DNA of 64,000 nucleotides from Nonomuraea dietziae (GCF_014195505.1 NZ_JACIBV010000001.1:4588001-4652000); one strand, 5' to 3'. Numbered from the stretch's first letter, positions 15,735 to 24,191 are shown. The notes: a model not told the origin generated them from the letters alone. Made by a program: numbers and translations.

Positions 15735-16607
15735 TTGACCACCCACACGGAGGCCGAGATCGCGTCCCAGCCCAGCTGCTGGCAGCGCGCCGTCGAGAAC
15801 ATCCCGGCCGACGCCCTGCCCCAGCCGGGCGAGCGGGTCGCCGTCGTCGGCTGTGGCACCTCCTGGTTCATCGCGATGGCCTACGCCACGCTGCGCGAGC
15901 AGGCGGGGCTGGGCGAGACCGACGCCTTCGCCGCGTCGGAGGCGCCGCTGGGCCGTTCCTACGACAGGGTGCTCGCGCTGACGCGCTCGGGCACGACCAC
16001 CGAGGTCCTCGACCTGCTCGGCAGGGTCGACGCCAGGACCACGGCCATCACCGCGGACCCGAACACCCCCGTCATGACGCTGGCCGACCAGGTCATCGTG
16101 CTCGACTACGCCGACGAGCGGTCGGTCGTGCAGACCCGCTTCGCCACCACCCAGCTCGCGCTGCTGCGCGCCAGCCTCGGCGAGGACCTCACCAGGGCCA
16201 TCGCCGACGCCTCCGAGGCCGTCGCCGCGCCGCTGGCCGCCGAGCTGGTCGAGGCCGAGCAGTTCAGCTTCCTCGGCGCCGGCTGGTCCGTCGGCCTGGC
16301 CCAGGAGGCCGCGCTGAAGATGCGCGAAGCCTCCAGGTCGTGGACCGAGGCCTATCCCGCGATGGAGTACCGCCACGGCCCGATCAGCATCGCGGGCCCC
16401 GGCCGCGTCACCTGGATGCTCGGCACCGCGCCCGAGGGCCTGCGCCAGCAGGTCGAGGCCACCGGCGGCACGTTCTTCGAGACCTCGCTCGACCCGATGG
16501 CCGAGCTGATCCGCGCCCAGCGGGTGGCCGTCGCGCGCGCCTTCGCCCGCGGACTCGACCCCGACGAGCCGATGCACCTCACGCGATCTGTGATTCTTTC
16601 TTCATGA
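15735..16607 (+). CDS. SIS-domain sugar-phosphate deaminase/isomerase (AgaS-like)
   Basis: A 290-residue protein with two SIS (sugar isomerase) domains. The first has VVGCGTSWFIAMAYATLREQ and ALTRSGTTTEVLDLL, the second has FLGAGWSVGLAQEAALKMRE and EYRHGPISI. It lacks the glutamine amidotransferase domain of GlmS, as AgaS-type enzymes do. Together with the deacetylase, kinase and aldolase that follow, the likely reaction is galactosamine 6-phosphate to tagatose 6-phosphate plus ammonia; a glucosamine or fructosamine phosphate substrate is the alternative. TTG 15735 is supported by GGGAGGA 5 nt upstream. Its stop overlaps the next gene's ATG (ATGA). Confidence 0.8.
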   Translation: MTTHTEAEIASQPSCWQRAVENIPADALPQPGERVAVVGCGTSWFIAMAYATLREQAGLGETDAFAASEAPLGRSYDRVLALTRSGTTTEVLDLLGRVDARTTAITADPNTPVMTLADQVIVLDYADERSVVQTRFATTQLALLRASLGEDLTRAIADASEAVAAPLAAELVEAEQFSFLGAGWSVGLAQEAALKMREASRSWTEAYPAMEYRHGPISIAGPGRVTWMLGTAPEGLRQQVEATGGTFFETSLDPMAELIRAQRVAVARAFARGLDPDEPMHLTRSVILSS

Positions 16608-17737
16608 GCCTTACTCTCGCCGACGCCCGTATCGCGACCCCTGAGGGAGTCCACGACGGGTGGCTGACCATCGAAGACGGCCGCATCACGCATGTGGGCC
16701 ACGGACCCGCCCCCCGAACGGGCCACAGCCTGGCGGGACGACTCGTCGTCCCCGGCTTCGTCGACATCCACAACCATGGCGGCGCGGGCGGGTCCTTTCC
16801 GACTGGCGAGCAGGACAAGGCGCGTGACGCTGTCGCGCTCCACGAGAGACACGGCACCACCACGATGGTCGCCAGCCTGGTGACGGGGGCGGTCGAGGAC
16901 ATCGCCTCGGCCACCTCCTCCCTCGCCGACCTGTGCGACGACGGGATCCTCGCGGGCATCCACTTCGAGGGCCCCTACATCTCCAAGGCGCGCTGCGGCG
17001 CCCACGACCCCACGCTGCTGCGCCGTCCCGACCCCGGGGAGTTCGGCGAGCTGGTCAAGGCGGGGCGCGGACACGTGCGCATGCTGACCATCGCCGCCGA
17101 GCTGCCGGGCGCGCTCGACACCATCCGTACGGCGGCGGCCGAAGGCGTCATCGCCGCGCTCGGTCACAGCGACGCCACCTACGAGCAGACGATCGCCGGC
17201 ATCGACGCGGGCGCGCGGGTGGCCACCCACCTCTACAACGCGCTGCCCCCGCTCGGCCACCGCACGCCCGGCCCCATCGCGGCGCTGCTCGAGGACGAGC
17301 GCGTCACCATCGAGCTGATCAACGACGGCGTGCACGTCCACCCCGCCATGCTCCGCCTGGCCTACACCGTGGCAGGCCCCGAGCGCACGGTGCTGATCAC
17401 CGACGCGATGGCGGCCACCGGCATGGGCGACGGCACGTACGTGCTCGGCTCGATGGAGGTGAGCGTCAAGAACGGCGTCGCCCGCCTGGTCGAGGGCGGC
17501 TCGATCGCCGGTAGCACGCTCACCATGGACGTCGCCTTCCGCCGCGCCGTCCAGAAGGTCGGCCTCTCGCTGGCCGAGGCGGTCGAGGTCTCCTCGCTCA
17601 CGCCCGCCCGCGTGCTCGGGCTCGACGACACGATCGGCTCGATCGCCGTGGGCAAGGCGGCCGACCTGGTCGTCATGAACGACTCTCTCGAGGTCGCCGG
17701 CGTCATGCGGCGCGGCGCCTGGATCACGGAGCCCTGA
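16604..17737 (+). CDS. nagA: N-acetylglucosamine/galactosamine-6-phosphate deacetylase
   Basis: A 377-residue amidohydrolase that removes acetate from an N-acetyl-hexosamine 6-phosphate in the cytoplasm. Metal-site residues are in DIHNHGG (His56, His58), HFEGPYI, GHSDATYEQ and THLYNA; the catalytic Asp is in LITDAMAATG. Full length for the family. It is coupled to the SIS gene by a 4-bp overlap and its stop shares a base with the kinase start. In this context GalNAc 6-phosphate (an AgaA role) is as likely as GlcNAc 6-phosphate. Confidence 0.88.
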   Translation: MSLTLADARIATPEGVHDGWLTIEDGRITHVGHGPAPRTGHSLAGRLVVPGFVDIHNHGGAGGSFPTGEQDKARDAVALHERHGTTTMVASLVTGAVEDIASATSSLADLCDDGILAGIHFEGPYISKARCGAHDPTLLRRPDPGEFGELVKAGRGHVRMLTIAAELPGALDTIRTAAAEGVIAALGHSDATYEQTIAGIDAGARVATHLYNALPPLGHRTPGPIAALLEDERVTIELINDGVHVHPAMLRLAYTVAGPERTVLITDAMAATGMGDGTYVLGSMEVSVKNGVARLVEGGSIAGSTLTMDVAFRRAVQKVGLSLAEAVEVSSLTPARVLGLDDTIGSIAVGKAADLVVMNDSLEVAGVMRRGAWITEP

Positions 17738-18615
17738 TGATCCTCACCGTCACGCTGAACGCCGCCCTCGACGTCACCTACCAGGTGCCCGACGCCGACT
17801 GGGACGGGGTGAACCGCGTCTCAGCGGTGCACAGGCGTGCCGGTGGCAAGGGCGTCAACGTCGCGCGGGTGCTCGCCGCCCTCGGCCGCGAGGTCGTGGT
17901 GGCGGGCCTCGCGGGCGGTCCCACGGGCCAGGCCATCAGGGCCGACCTCGACGCGGCGGGCCTGCCGTCCGCGCTCACCCCCATCGGCGGCGACTCCCGC
18001 ACCACGCTGGTGGTCCACTCGGGCACCACGGCCCTGTTCAACGAGCCTGGCCCCGAGGTCACCCCCGCCGAGCTCGACCGCTTCCTGGCCGACTTCCTCG
18101 AGCTGGCGAAGCGCGCCGAGGTCGTCGTGGTCTCCGGCAGCCTGCCGAGAGGCGTCCCCTCCGACTTCTACGCCACCCTCGCCGACCTGTCCGAGGTCCC
18201 CACGATCGTCGACGCCGACGGCGAGCCGCTGCGTCACGCGCCGAAGGGCCGCCCCACGATCGTCAAGCCCAACAAGGACGAGCTGGCTCGCGCCTTCCCC
18301 GAGGGCGGCGCGCAGGCGCTCATCGCCCGGGGCGCGGGCTCGGTCGTGGTCTCCATGGGCGAGGACGGCCTGCACGCCATCACCCCCGAGGGGACGTTCA
18401 GGGCGCGCATGCCGTACAGGGTCGAGGGCAACCCGACCGGCGCGGGCGACGCGCTGGTGGCGGGGCTCGCGCTGGGCCTGGCCGACGGCTCGCCCTGGCC
18501 CGAACGGCTGCGCAGGGCCGCGGCGCTGGGCGCCGCCGCCGTCGCCGCGCCGGTGGCGGGCGAGTTCGACCGCGACGTGTTCGACGCCATCCACCCGCAG
18601 ATCGTCATCGCTTAA
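17737..18615 (+). CDS. PfkB-family hexose-phosphate kinase (1-phosphofructokinase/tagatose-6-phosphate kinase type)
   Basis: A 292-residue ribokinase-fold enzyme. It starts MILTVTLNAALDVTY, the typical FruK/LacC N-terminus, has the GGKGVNVARVLAALG substrate motif near 36-50, VSGSLPRGV in the middle, and the PfkB signature with the catalytic Asp in NPTGAGDALVAGLALG (about 231-246). In this operon the likely step is tagatose 6-phosphate to tagatose 1,6-bisphosphate; phosphorylation of fructose 1-phosphate cannot be excluded. It overlaps the deacetylase stop by one base. Confidence 0.85.
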   Translation: MILTVTLNAALDVTYQVPDADWDGVNRVSAVHRRAGGKGVNVARVLAALGREVVVAGLAGGPTGQAIRADLDAAGLPSALTPIGGDSRTTLVVHSGTTALFNEPGPEVTPAELDRFLADFLELAKRAEVVVVSGSLPRGVPSDFYATLADLSEVPTIVDADGEPLRHAPKGRPTIVKPNKDELARAFPEGGAQALIARGAGSVVVSMGEDGLHAITPEGTFRARMPYRVEGNPTGAGDALVAGLALGLADGSPWPERLRRAAALGAAAVAAPVAGEFDRDVFDAIHPQIVIA

Positions 18616-18623
18616 GGAGCACC

Positions 18624-19445
18624 ATGCCTCTCGTCGGCATCGCCGAGATCGTCCACCACGCGAAGGCAGGAGTCGGCGCGTTCAACGTGATCCAGCTGGA
18701 GCACGCCACCGCCATCGTCGCGGGCGCCGAGGCGGCCGGGGCGCCCGTGGTGCTCCAGATCAGCGAGAACGCCGTCCGCTACCACGGCGCCCTCGAGCCC
18801 GTCGCGCTGGCCTCGCTCGCCGTGGCCAGGCGCGCGGCCGTGCCCGTGGCCGTCCACCTCGACCACGCCACCGACAGGGCGCTGGTCGAGGAGGCCGTCT
18901 CGCTGGGCCTCGGCTCGGTGATGTTCGACGCCTCCGCGCTGCCCGACGAGGAGAACGTCGCGGCCACGGCCGAGGTCGTCGCCCACTGCCACGCGCACGG
19001 GGTCTGGGTGGAGGCCGAGCTGGGCGAGGTCGGCGGCAAGGACGGCGTGCACGCCCCGGGGGCCCGCACCAAGCCGCACGAGGCCGTCGACTACGTCGCC
19101 CGCACCGGCGTGGACGCCCTGGCGGTCGCCGTCGGCACCTCGCACGCGATGACCACCAAGGACGCCGTGCTCGACCTCGCGCTGATCGCGGAGCTGGCCG
19201 CCGCGGTGCCGGTGCCGCTGGTGCTGCACGGCTCCTCGGGCGTCTCCGACGACAACCTGCGCGACGCCGTACGGCACGGCATGAAGAAGATCAACATCGC
19301 CACGCACCTCAATAAGGCGTTCACCGGAGCGGTCCGCGAGTACCTGGCCGGCGACCCCAAGGTGGTCGACTCCCGCAAGTACCTCAAGGCCGGGCGCGAC
19401 GCCGTGACCCGCGAGGTCACCCACCTGCTCGGCGTGCTGGGCTGA
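18624..19445 (+). CDS. Class II ketose-bisphosphate aldolase (GatY/KbaY-like)
   Basis: A 273-residue zinc aldolase that would split tagatose (or fructose) 1,6-bisphosphate into DHAP and glyceraldehyde 3-phosphate. Signatures are GVGAFNVIQLEHATAIV, the zinc-binding HLDHATD, SVMFDASALPDEENV, VEAELGEVGGKDG, LVLHGSSGV and MKKINIATHLNKAF. A perfect AAGGAG lies 5 nt before the ATG. It is the last gene of the four-gene amino-sugar operon and closes the route to glycolysis. No transporter for the amino sugar is present in the window. Confidence 0.88.
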   Translation: MPLVGIAEIVHHAKAGVGAFNVIQLEHATAIVAGAEAAGAPVVLQISENAVRYHGALEPVALASLAVARRAAVPVAVHLDHATDRALVEEAVSLGLGSVMFDASALPDEENVAATAEVVAHCHAHGVWVEAELGEVGGKDGVHAPGARTKPHEAVDYVARTGVDALAVAVGTSHAMTTKDAVLDLALIAELAAAVPVPLVLHGSSGVSDDNLRDAVRHGMKKINIATHLNKAFTGAVREYLAGDPKVVDSRKYLKAGRDAVTREVTHLLGVLG

Positions 19446-19477
19446 ACCCGCAGGCGGCGGCGTACGTGTGAAGGGGC

Positions 19478-20245
19478 ATGCGCCTGCTCGCCTTCCTGGC
19501 CGTCCTCGCCGCGTTCCTCCTGGTCCCCGCGCGTGCGGCCTGCGCCTGCAGCTGCGCGCCCTTCGAGCCCCGCACGGCGGTGGGCGACGCTACCTCGGTG
19601 TTCACGGGGACGGTCACCGGCCTGCGGCAGCTCCCCGGCTCGCCGCTCGGGCCGACGCCGCCCTTCGTGGTGACGTTCTCGGTGGACCAGGTCTACAGGG
19701 GCGAGCGGCAGGCCACGGTCGAGGTGGCGACCAACGCCGACTCGGCCTCCTGCGGCTACCGGTTCACGCGGGGGGCGCGCTACCTCGTGTTCGCCTCCGA
19801 CGGGCCGATGGGCAGCGGGCTGTTCTCGACGGATCCGGGCACCGGGCTGTACTCCTCGCTCTGCTCGGGGAACGTGGCGCTCAGGCCGGGGAGCGGCCCC
19901 CTGCGCAGGGGCGACGAGGCCGCGTCGCCGGAGGGCTCGGGGCGGTCCCTCACGAAGGAGCTGCTCACCGTCCTCGGCCGCCCGGCGCCCGCTGGGTCAC
20001 CCAGCGAGCCCCCCGCATCGTCTCCCACGGCGTCTCCCACGGCGTCTCCGGCCGCGTCTCCCGCGATGGCTCCGGCCGCGTCTCCGGCCGCGTCTCCGGC
20101 GGTGTCTCCGGCGGCGGCGGAGACCGGGCGGGAGGGCGGCCAGGTCTGGGGGCCGGTCATGGGCGGCGCGGCCCTGCTGGCGGGGGCCGCGGCGGTGTCG
20201 TGGCTCTCGGCGAGACTGACGGCGAGGCGTAGGCGCACCCGCTGA
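19478..20245 (+). CDS. Secreted TIMP/netrin-like protein with C-terminal membrane anchor
   Basis: A 255-residue exported protein. The signal peptide (MRLLAFLAVLAAFLLVPARA) is followed at once by CACSCAPFEPRTAV and VFTGTV, the pattern of bacterial proteins related to tissue inhibitors of metalloproteinases, with further Cys residues later for disulfides. A linker of repeated Ser-Pro-Ala/Thr units (about 180-212) leads to one membrane helix and the basic tail ARRRRTR. There is no LPXTG-like motif. Likely anchored in the membrane facing the wall. It has its own AAGGGG ribosome site and is not clearly part of the upstream operon. Confidence 0.75.
   Translation: MRLLAFLAVLAAFLLVPARAACACSCAPFEPRTAVGDATSVFTGTVTGLRQLPGSPLGPTPPFVVTFSVDQVYRGERQATVEVATNADSASCGYRFTRGARYLVFASDGPMGSGLFSTDPGTGLYSSLCSGNVALRPGSGPLRRGDEAASPEGSGRSLTKELLTVLGRPAPAGSPSEPPASSPTASPTASPAASPAMAPAASPAASPAVSPAAAETGREGGQVWGPVMGGAALLAGAAAVSWLSARLTARRRRTR
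20021..20115 (+). repeat. Imperfect 12-nt tandem repeats inside the TIMP-like gene
   Basis: Units close to GCGTCTCC(C/G)(A/G)C(G) recur about eight times and encode SPTASPTASPAASP-type linker repeats. Such coding minisatellites can change copy number and so alter the length of the extracellular stalk. Confidence 0.6.
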
Positions 20246-20256
20246 CCTGCGCCCTG

Positions 20257-21030
20257 TCAGGAGTCCAGCGCTCGCAGCACCCGCTCGACCTGCCGTCCGA
20301 ACGTGCCCGGCGGGTTGCGCGGGCCCTCGCCCGACAGCAGGAACAGCCACATCAACGCCTGCAGCCTGCGGCACTCGCGCACCCGTGCCGCCTCCTCGCG
20401 GTCGAGCTCGACGCAGGCCAGGACGTCCACCTCGCCGTCGACCCACGCCGACACGTGCTCGGCCAGCTCCGCCAGCTCGAAGGCCCTGTCGCTCCTGCCT
20501 GAGTCCTCGAAGTCCACGATCCGCACGCGCGTGCCGTCCCAGAGGAAGTTGGCCAGGTTGCCGTCTCCCGCGCCGAAGGCGGGTCGCGCGCCCGCGGGGC
20601 CTGGCCGCCAGCCGTCCAGCCAGCGGGCGCCCTCGCTGACCGCCAGATCGGCCCGCGAGCCCCTGGGCCGCCACCGGGCGCACCACTCACGCACCCGCGC
20701 GGCCAGCTGAACCACCTGCCATGGCCGCTCGGGCACGCCGTCGAGGACCCTGGCGGGCACCGCCTCGTGCATCGCCCCGACGGCCTCTGCCAGACCCTTC
20801 AGGTGCGCCTGTCCGAGCGTCAGGCCCCGCAACGGCGTCCCTTCCAGCCTCGACATCACCACCACGCCGGGCTCCAGGGCGATCGGCTCGGGCGCGAGGC
20901 CCGGCGCGTGTTCGGCCAGCAGGGTCAGCGCCAGCCACTCTCGCTCCGCCGCGCCCTGCGCCCCGTCGGTGAACCGCTTGGTGACCACCTCGCCCACCAC
21001 CGAGACCGCATGCGTGTTCCGAAGATCCAT
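20257..21030 (-). CDS. Aminoglycoside phosphotransferase/kinase-fold family protein
   Basis: A 257-residue protein of the APH/choline-kinase superfamily. N-lobe stretches include SVVGEVVTKRFTDG and a hinge around VVVMSRLEGTPLRG. The catalytic loop is FGAGDGNLANFLWDG, where GAGDGNLANF replaces the usual HGDxxxxN (the His position is Ala), and the metal Asp is in RIVDFEDSGRSD. It probably phosphorylates a small molecule. ATG 21030 begins a normal family N-terminus. It stands alone between the TIMP-like gene and guaB3, on the backbone strand. Confidence 0.75.
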   Translation of the reverse strand: MDLRNTHAVSVVGEVVTKRFTDGAQGAAEREWLALTLLAEHAPGLAPEPIALEPGVVVMSRLEGTPLRGLTLGQAHLKGLAEAVGAMHEAVPARVLDGVPERPWQVVQLAARVREWCARWRPRGSRADLAVSEGARWLDGWRPGPAGARPAFGAGDGNLANFLWDGTRVRIVDFEDSGRSDRAFELAELAEHVSAWVDGEVDVLACVELDREEAARVRECRRLQALMWLFLLSGEGPRNPPGTFGRQVERVLRALDS

Positions 21031-21113
21031 GGCGGGGGATTCTAGGTGCCACGGCGCGAACGGCATGGAGGAGGCCGTCCTGGGACGACGGCGCATCCTC
21101 CCCTCAGACGACG

Positions 21114-21144
21114 AGACCCGCACCGCGTACGGCGGTGCGGGTCT
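21114..21144 (-). terminator. Hairpin terminator after guaB3
   Basis: AGACCCGCACCGC pairs perfectly with GCGGTGCGGGTCT around a 5-nt loop (13-bp stem), 18 bp beyond the guaB3 stop on the minus strand. There is no U-run, as is usual for actinobacterial terminators. It separates guaB3 from the phosphotransferase gene. Confidence 0.7.
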
Positions 21145-21161
21145 CGCTGGGTTCGGGCGGG

Positions 21162-22280
21162 TCAGCGCTGGACGGGCGCCACGACCACCTCGACGCGCTG
21201 GAACTCCTTGATGTCGGAGTAGCCCGTGGAGGCCATGGTCCGCTTGAGCGCGCCCATGAGGTTCATCGAGCCGTCGGCCACGCTGGAGGGCCCGTGCAGG
21301 ATCTGCTCCAGGGTGCCGACCGTGCCGAACTCCACGCGGCGCCCGCGCGGCAGGTCGGGGTGGTGCGCCTCCGAACCCCAGTGGAAGCCGTGGCCGGGGG
21401 CCTCGGAGGCCCTGGCCAGCGGCGAGCCCACCATCACCGCGTCGGCGCCGCAGGCGATGGCCTTGGCGATGTCGCCCGAGGTGCCCATGCCGCCGTCGGC
21501 GATCACGTGGACGTAGCGGCCGCCCGACTCGTCGAGGTAGTCGCGGCGCGCCGCCGCCACGTCGGAGATCGCCGTGGCCATCGGCACGGCGACGCCGAGC
21601 ACGTTGCGCGTGGTGTGCGAGGCCCCGCCGCCGAAGCCGACCAGCACGCCCGCCGCGCCCGTGCGCATCAGGTGCAGCGCGGCCGTGTAGGTGGCGCACC
21701 CGCCGACGATCACCGGCACGTCGAGCTCGTAGATGAACTGCTTGAGGTTGAGCGGCTCGGCCTTGCTCGACACGTGCTCGGCCGAGACCGTCGTGCCGCG
21801 GATGACGAAGATGTCGACGCCCGCGTCGATGACCGTCTTGTGGAACTGCACGGTGCGCTGGGGCGACAGCCGGACCGCGGTGGTCACGCCCGCGTCGCGG
21901 ATCTCCTGGATCCTGCGCCCGATCAGCTCCTCCTTGATCGGAGCCGTGTAGATCTCCTGGAGCCTGCGCGTGGCCGCCTCGATGTCGAGGGAGGCGCACT
22001 CCTCAAGCAGCGGGCTGGGGTCCTCGTAGCGCGTCCAGAGGCCCTCCAGGTCGAGCGGCGCGAGACCGCCGAGCCTGCCGATCGCGATCGCCGTGGCGGG
22101 CGAGACCACGCTGTCCATGGGCGCGACCACGACGGGCAGCTCGAACCGGTAGGCGTCGATCTGCCAGGCGATCGAGACCTCCTCCGGGTCGCGGGTGCGC
22201 CTCGACGGCACCAGGCCGATCTCGTCGAGCGCGTAGGCACGGCGGCCGGTCTTGCCGCGGCCGATCTCCACCTGAGTCAT
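21162..22280 (-). CDS. guaB3: GuaB3 family IMP dehydrogenase-related protein
   Basis: A 372-residue TIM-barrel protein of the IMPDH/GMP reductase superfamily, without the CBS domain pair found in GuaB. Recognisable segments are GLVPSRRTRDPEEV, VVVAPMDSVVSP, PVIVGGCATYTAALHLM, GVLVGFGGG, VIADGGMGTSGDIAKAIACG and ADAVMVGSPLARA. The loop SHTTRNVLGV replaces the GSIC-type catalytic-cysteine loop of GuaB. It starts 8 bp after the guaB stop and is surely co-transcribed, an arrangement conserved in actinobacteria. Confidence 0.92.
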   Translation of the reverse strand: MTQVEIGRGKTGRRAYALDEIGLVPSRRTRDPEEVSIAWQIDAYRFELPVVVAPMDSVVSPATAIAIGRLGGLAPLDLEGLWTRYEDPSPLLEECASLDIEAATRRLQEIYTAPIKEELIGRRIQEIRDAGVTTAVRLSPQRTVQFHKTVIDAGVDIFVIRGTTVSAEHVSSKAEPLNLKQFIYELDVPVIVGGCATYTAALHLMRTGAAGVLVGFGGGASHTTRNVLGVAVPMATAISDVAAARRDYLDESGGRYVHVIADGGMGTSGDIAKAIACGADAVMVGSPLARASEAPGHGFHWGSEAHHPDLPRGRRVEFGTVGTLEQILHGPSSVADGSMNLMGALKRTMASTGYSDIKEFQRVEVVVAPVQR

Positions 22281-22288
22281 CAAAAAAA

Positions 22289-23773
22289 TTACCTTCTGTG
22301 ATAGTTCGGAGCTTCGACCGTCATCTGGATGTCGTGCGGGTGGCTTTCCTTGAGGCCGGCCGACGTGATCGGCATGAGCTGGCTGCGCTCGTGCATTTCG
22401 GGGATCGTGCGGCATCCGGCGTACCACATGCCCTGGTGGAGGCCGCCGACGAGCTGGTAGGTGACGGCGGAGACGGGGCCGCGGTAGGGGACCTGTCCCT
22501 CGATGCCCTCGGGGATGTACTTGTCCTCGGAGCTGACCTCGTCCTGACCGTAGCGGTCCTTGCTGAAGGAGGTTCCGCCGCGCTCGCGGTTGCGGACCGC
22601 GCCGAGCGAGCCCATGCCCCTGTAGGACTTGAACTGCTTGCCGTTGATGAAGATCAGGTCGCCGGGCGACTCCTCGCAGCCGGCCAGCAGCGAGCCGAGC
22701 ATGACCGTGTCGGCCCCCGCCGCGATCGCCTTGACGATGTCGCCCGAGTACTGCAGGCCGCCGTCGCCGATCAGCGGGACGCCGGCGGGGCCGCAGGCCA
22801 GCGCCGCCTGGTGGATGGCGGTGATCTGCGGAGCGCCCACACCCGCGACCACGCGGGTGGTGCAGATGGAGCCGGGGCCGACCCCGACCTTGACGGCGTC
22901 GGCGCCCGCGTCGATCAGCAGCTGCGCGCCCGCGCGGGTGGCGACGTTGCCGCCGATCACGTCGATGCCGTGGCTGTTGGCCTTGACCTTGGCGATCATG
23001 TCCCCGACGCCCTTGGAGTCGCCGTGGGCGGTGTCGACGATGATGACGTCGATCCCCGCGTCGAGCAGGGCCTGCGCGCGCTGCTCCGCGTCGCCCGCGA
23101 CACCGATCGCCGCGCCGACCACGAGGCGGCCGTCGGCGTCCTTGGTGGAGAGCGGGTACTGCTCGCTCTTGGTGAAGTCCTTGATGGTGATGAGGCCGCG
23201 CAGCCTGCCCTGACCGTCGACGAGCGGCAGCTTCTCGATCTTGTTGGTCTTGAGCAGCGAGAACGCCTCGTCGCGCGAGACCCCGACCGGCGCGGTGACC
23301 AGCGGCATCGCGGTCATGACCTCGCGCACCGTGCGGCTCTGGTCGCTCTCGTAGCGCATGTCGCGGTTGGTGACGATGCCGACGAGCACACCGGCGTCGT
23401 CGGTGACGGGGGCTCCGGAGATGCGGTAGGTGGCGCACAGCCGCTCGACGTCGGCGAGGGTGTCGTCGGGCGAGCAGGTCACCGGGTTGGTGACCATCCC
23501 CGCCTCGGAGCGCTTGACCAGGTCGGCCTGCTGGGCCTGCTCCTCGATGGACAGGTTGCGGTGCAGGATCCCGATGCCGCCCTGACGGGCCATCGCCACC
23601 GCCATGCGGGCCTCGGTCACGGTGTCCATCGCGGCGGAGACCAGCGGGATGGACAGGCTGATGCCACGCGAGAGCCTGGTGGTGGTGTTCGCGTCTCCCG
23701 GCGCCATGTCCGAATATGCGGGAACGAGCAACACGTCGTCGAACGTGAGCCCCGTTTCAGTGAATTTGGACAT
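22289..23773 (-). CDS. guaB: Inosine-5'-monophosphate dehydrogenase
   Basis: A 494-residue enzyme that converts IMP to XMP with NAD+, the committed step to GMP. It begins MSKFTETGLTFDDVLLVPAY, has two CBS domains (about residues 95-205; ATYRISGAPVTDDAGVLVGI and PLVDGQGRLRGLITIKD), and the catalytic loop GVGPGSICTTRVVAGVG with the active Cys. The dehydrogenase flap MGSLGAVRNRE is present. ATG 23773 is chosen because GGAGGGG lies about 7 nt upstream. It is followed by guaB3 in the same operon. The upstream leader contains two strong hairpins. Confidence 0.96.
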   Translation of the reverse strand: MSKFTETGLTFDDVLLVPAYSDMAPGDANTTTRLSRGISLSIPLVSAAMDTVTEARMAVAMARQGGIGILHRNLSIEEQAQQADLVKRSEAGMVTNPVTCSPDDTLADVERLCATYRISGAPVTDDAGVLVGIVTNRDMRYESDQSRTVREVMTAMPLVTAPVGVSRDEAFSLLKTNKIEKLPLVDGQGRLRGLITIKDFTKSEQYPLSTKDADGRLVVGAAIGVAGDAEQRAQALLDAGIDVIIVDTAHGDSKGVGDMIAKVKANSHGIDVIGGNVATRAGAQLLIDAGADAVKVGVGPGSICTTRVVAGVGAPQITAIHQAALACGPAGVPLIGDGGLQYSGDIVKAIAAGADTVMLGSLLAGCEESPGDLIFINGKQFKSYRGMGSLGAVRNRERGGTSFSKDRYGQDEVSSEDKYIPEGIEGQVPYRGPVSAVTYQLVGGLHQGMWYAGCRTIPEMHERSQLMPITSAGLKESHPHDIQMTVEAPNYHRR

Positions 23774-23852
23774 GCCGTGACCCCTCCAGCCGCCATCCCT
23801 GCTTGTACGCAGCAAGTTTAGTGGGTGCGGCCAAAAGGATCTGGGCGGGTCT

Positions 23853-23937
23853 GGAGGACGATGACCCCCACGGTCCGTCGTCCTCCAAGCATCGAAGTGC
23901 CGAGGAACCGGGACGGTCGGTGATCCGTCCCGGTTCC
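23853..23937 (-). promoter_or_regulatory. Two tandem hairpins in the guaB upstream region
   Basis: The 418 bp between guaB and the divergent regulator gene contains no convincing protein gene. On the guaB side it has GGAGGACGA/TCGTCCTCC (23853-23861 with 23878-23886) and a much stronger GGAACCGGGACGG/CCGTCCCGGTTCC (23904-23916 with 23925-23937; 13 perfect pairs, 8-nt loop). No gene ends here, so ordinary termination does not explain them. If the guaB transcript begins upstream of 23937 they form part of its leader and could act as an attenuator. Confidence 0.45.
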
Positions 23938-24069
23938 CCGGCCACCGGCAGCCTCAGGCGAGGCGCTGGGTGCCACCGAACCCCCCTCCGCGTCCAAGTG
24001 GCGGCGCTGCTCGCTGTCAGGGTGCCGACGCTGGGTTAATGCTGCGTGACGCCGTGGCACACCGCAATG

Positions 24070-24097
24070 TGCAAACGTGCAATTGCACGAAGTTGCA
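24070..24097. promoter_or_regulatory. Nested palindrome upstream of the TrmB/LuxR-type regulator
   Basis: CGTGCAATTGCACG (24076-24089) is a perfect 14-bp palindrome. It is flanked by outer half-sites TGCAA (24070-24074) and TTGCA (24093-24097). It lies about 95 bp before the regulator start, in the intergenic region shared with guaB. The form suggests a binding site for a dimeric regulator, most simply autoregulation. Confidence 0.5.
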
Positions 24098-24191
24098 CCT
24101 GTCGTGGAGGAGTCGTCGCAAGGTCGGGACAGGGCCCTGTCTCCGGGTTATCCTCGCGGCACGCCCGTGTCCCCTCTACGGAGCACAGCAC

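Noticed and set aside
13094..19445. A secondary-metabolite cluster around glpD and the sugar genes
   Set aside because: All genes fit central amino-sugar and glycerol phosphate catabolism; no assembly-line or tailoring enzymes are present.
21135..23821. Long plus-strand frames opposite guaB3 and guaB
   Set aside because: Antisense shadows rich in Val/Asp/Arg, produced by GC-rich codon positions of the real genes.
23904..23937. Possible tRNA, because of a GGTTCC-like segment and strong stems
   Set aside because: No cloverleaf, anticodon arm or D-arm can be formed around it; it is a simple hairpin.
23818..24060. An 80-codon minus-strand frame in the guaB upstream region
   Set aside because: Low-complexity, no ribosome site, no family resemblance, and it crosses the two hairpins. 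Better read as a leader or promoter region.
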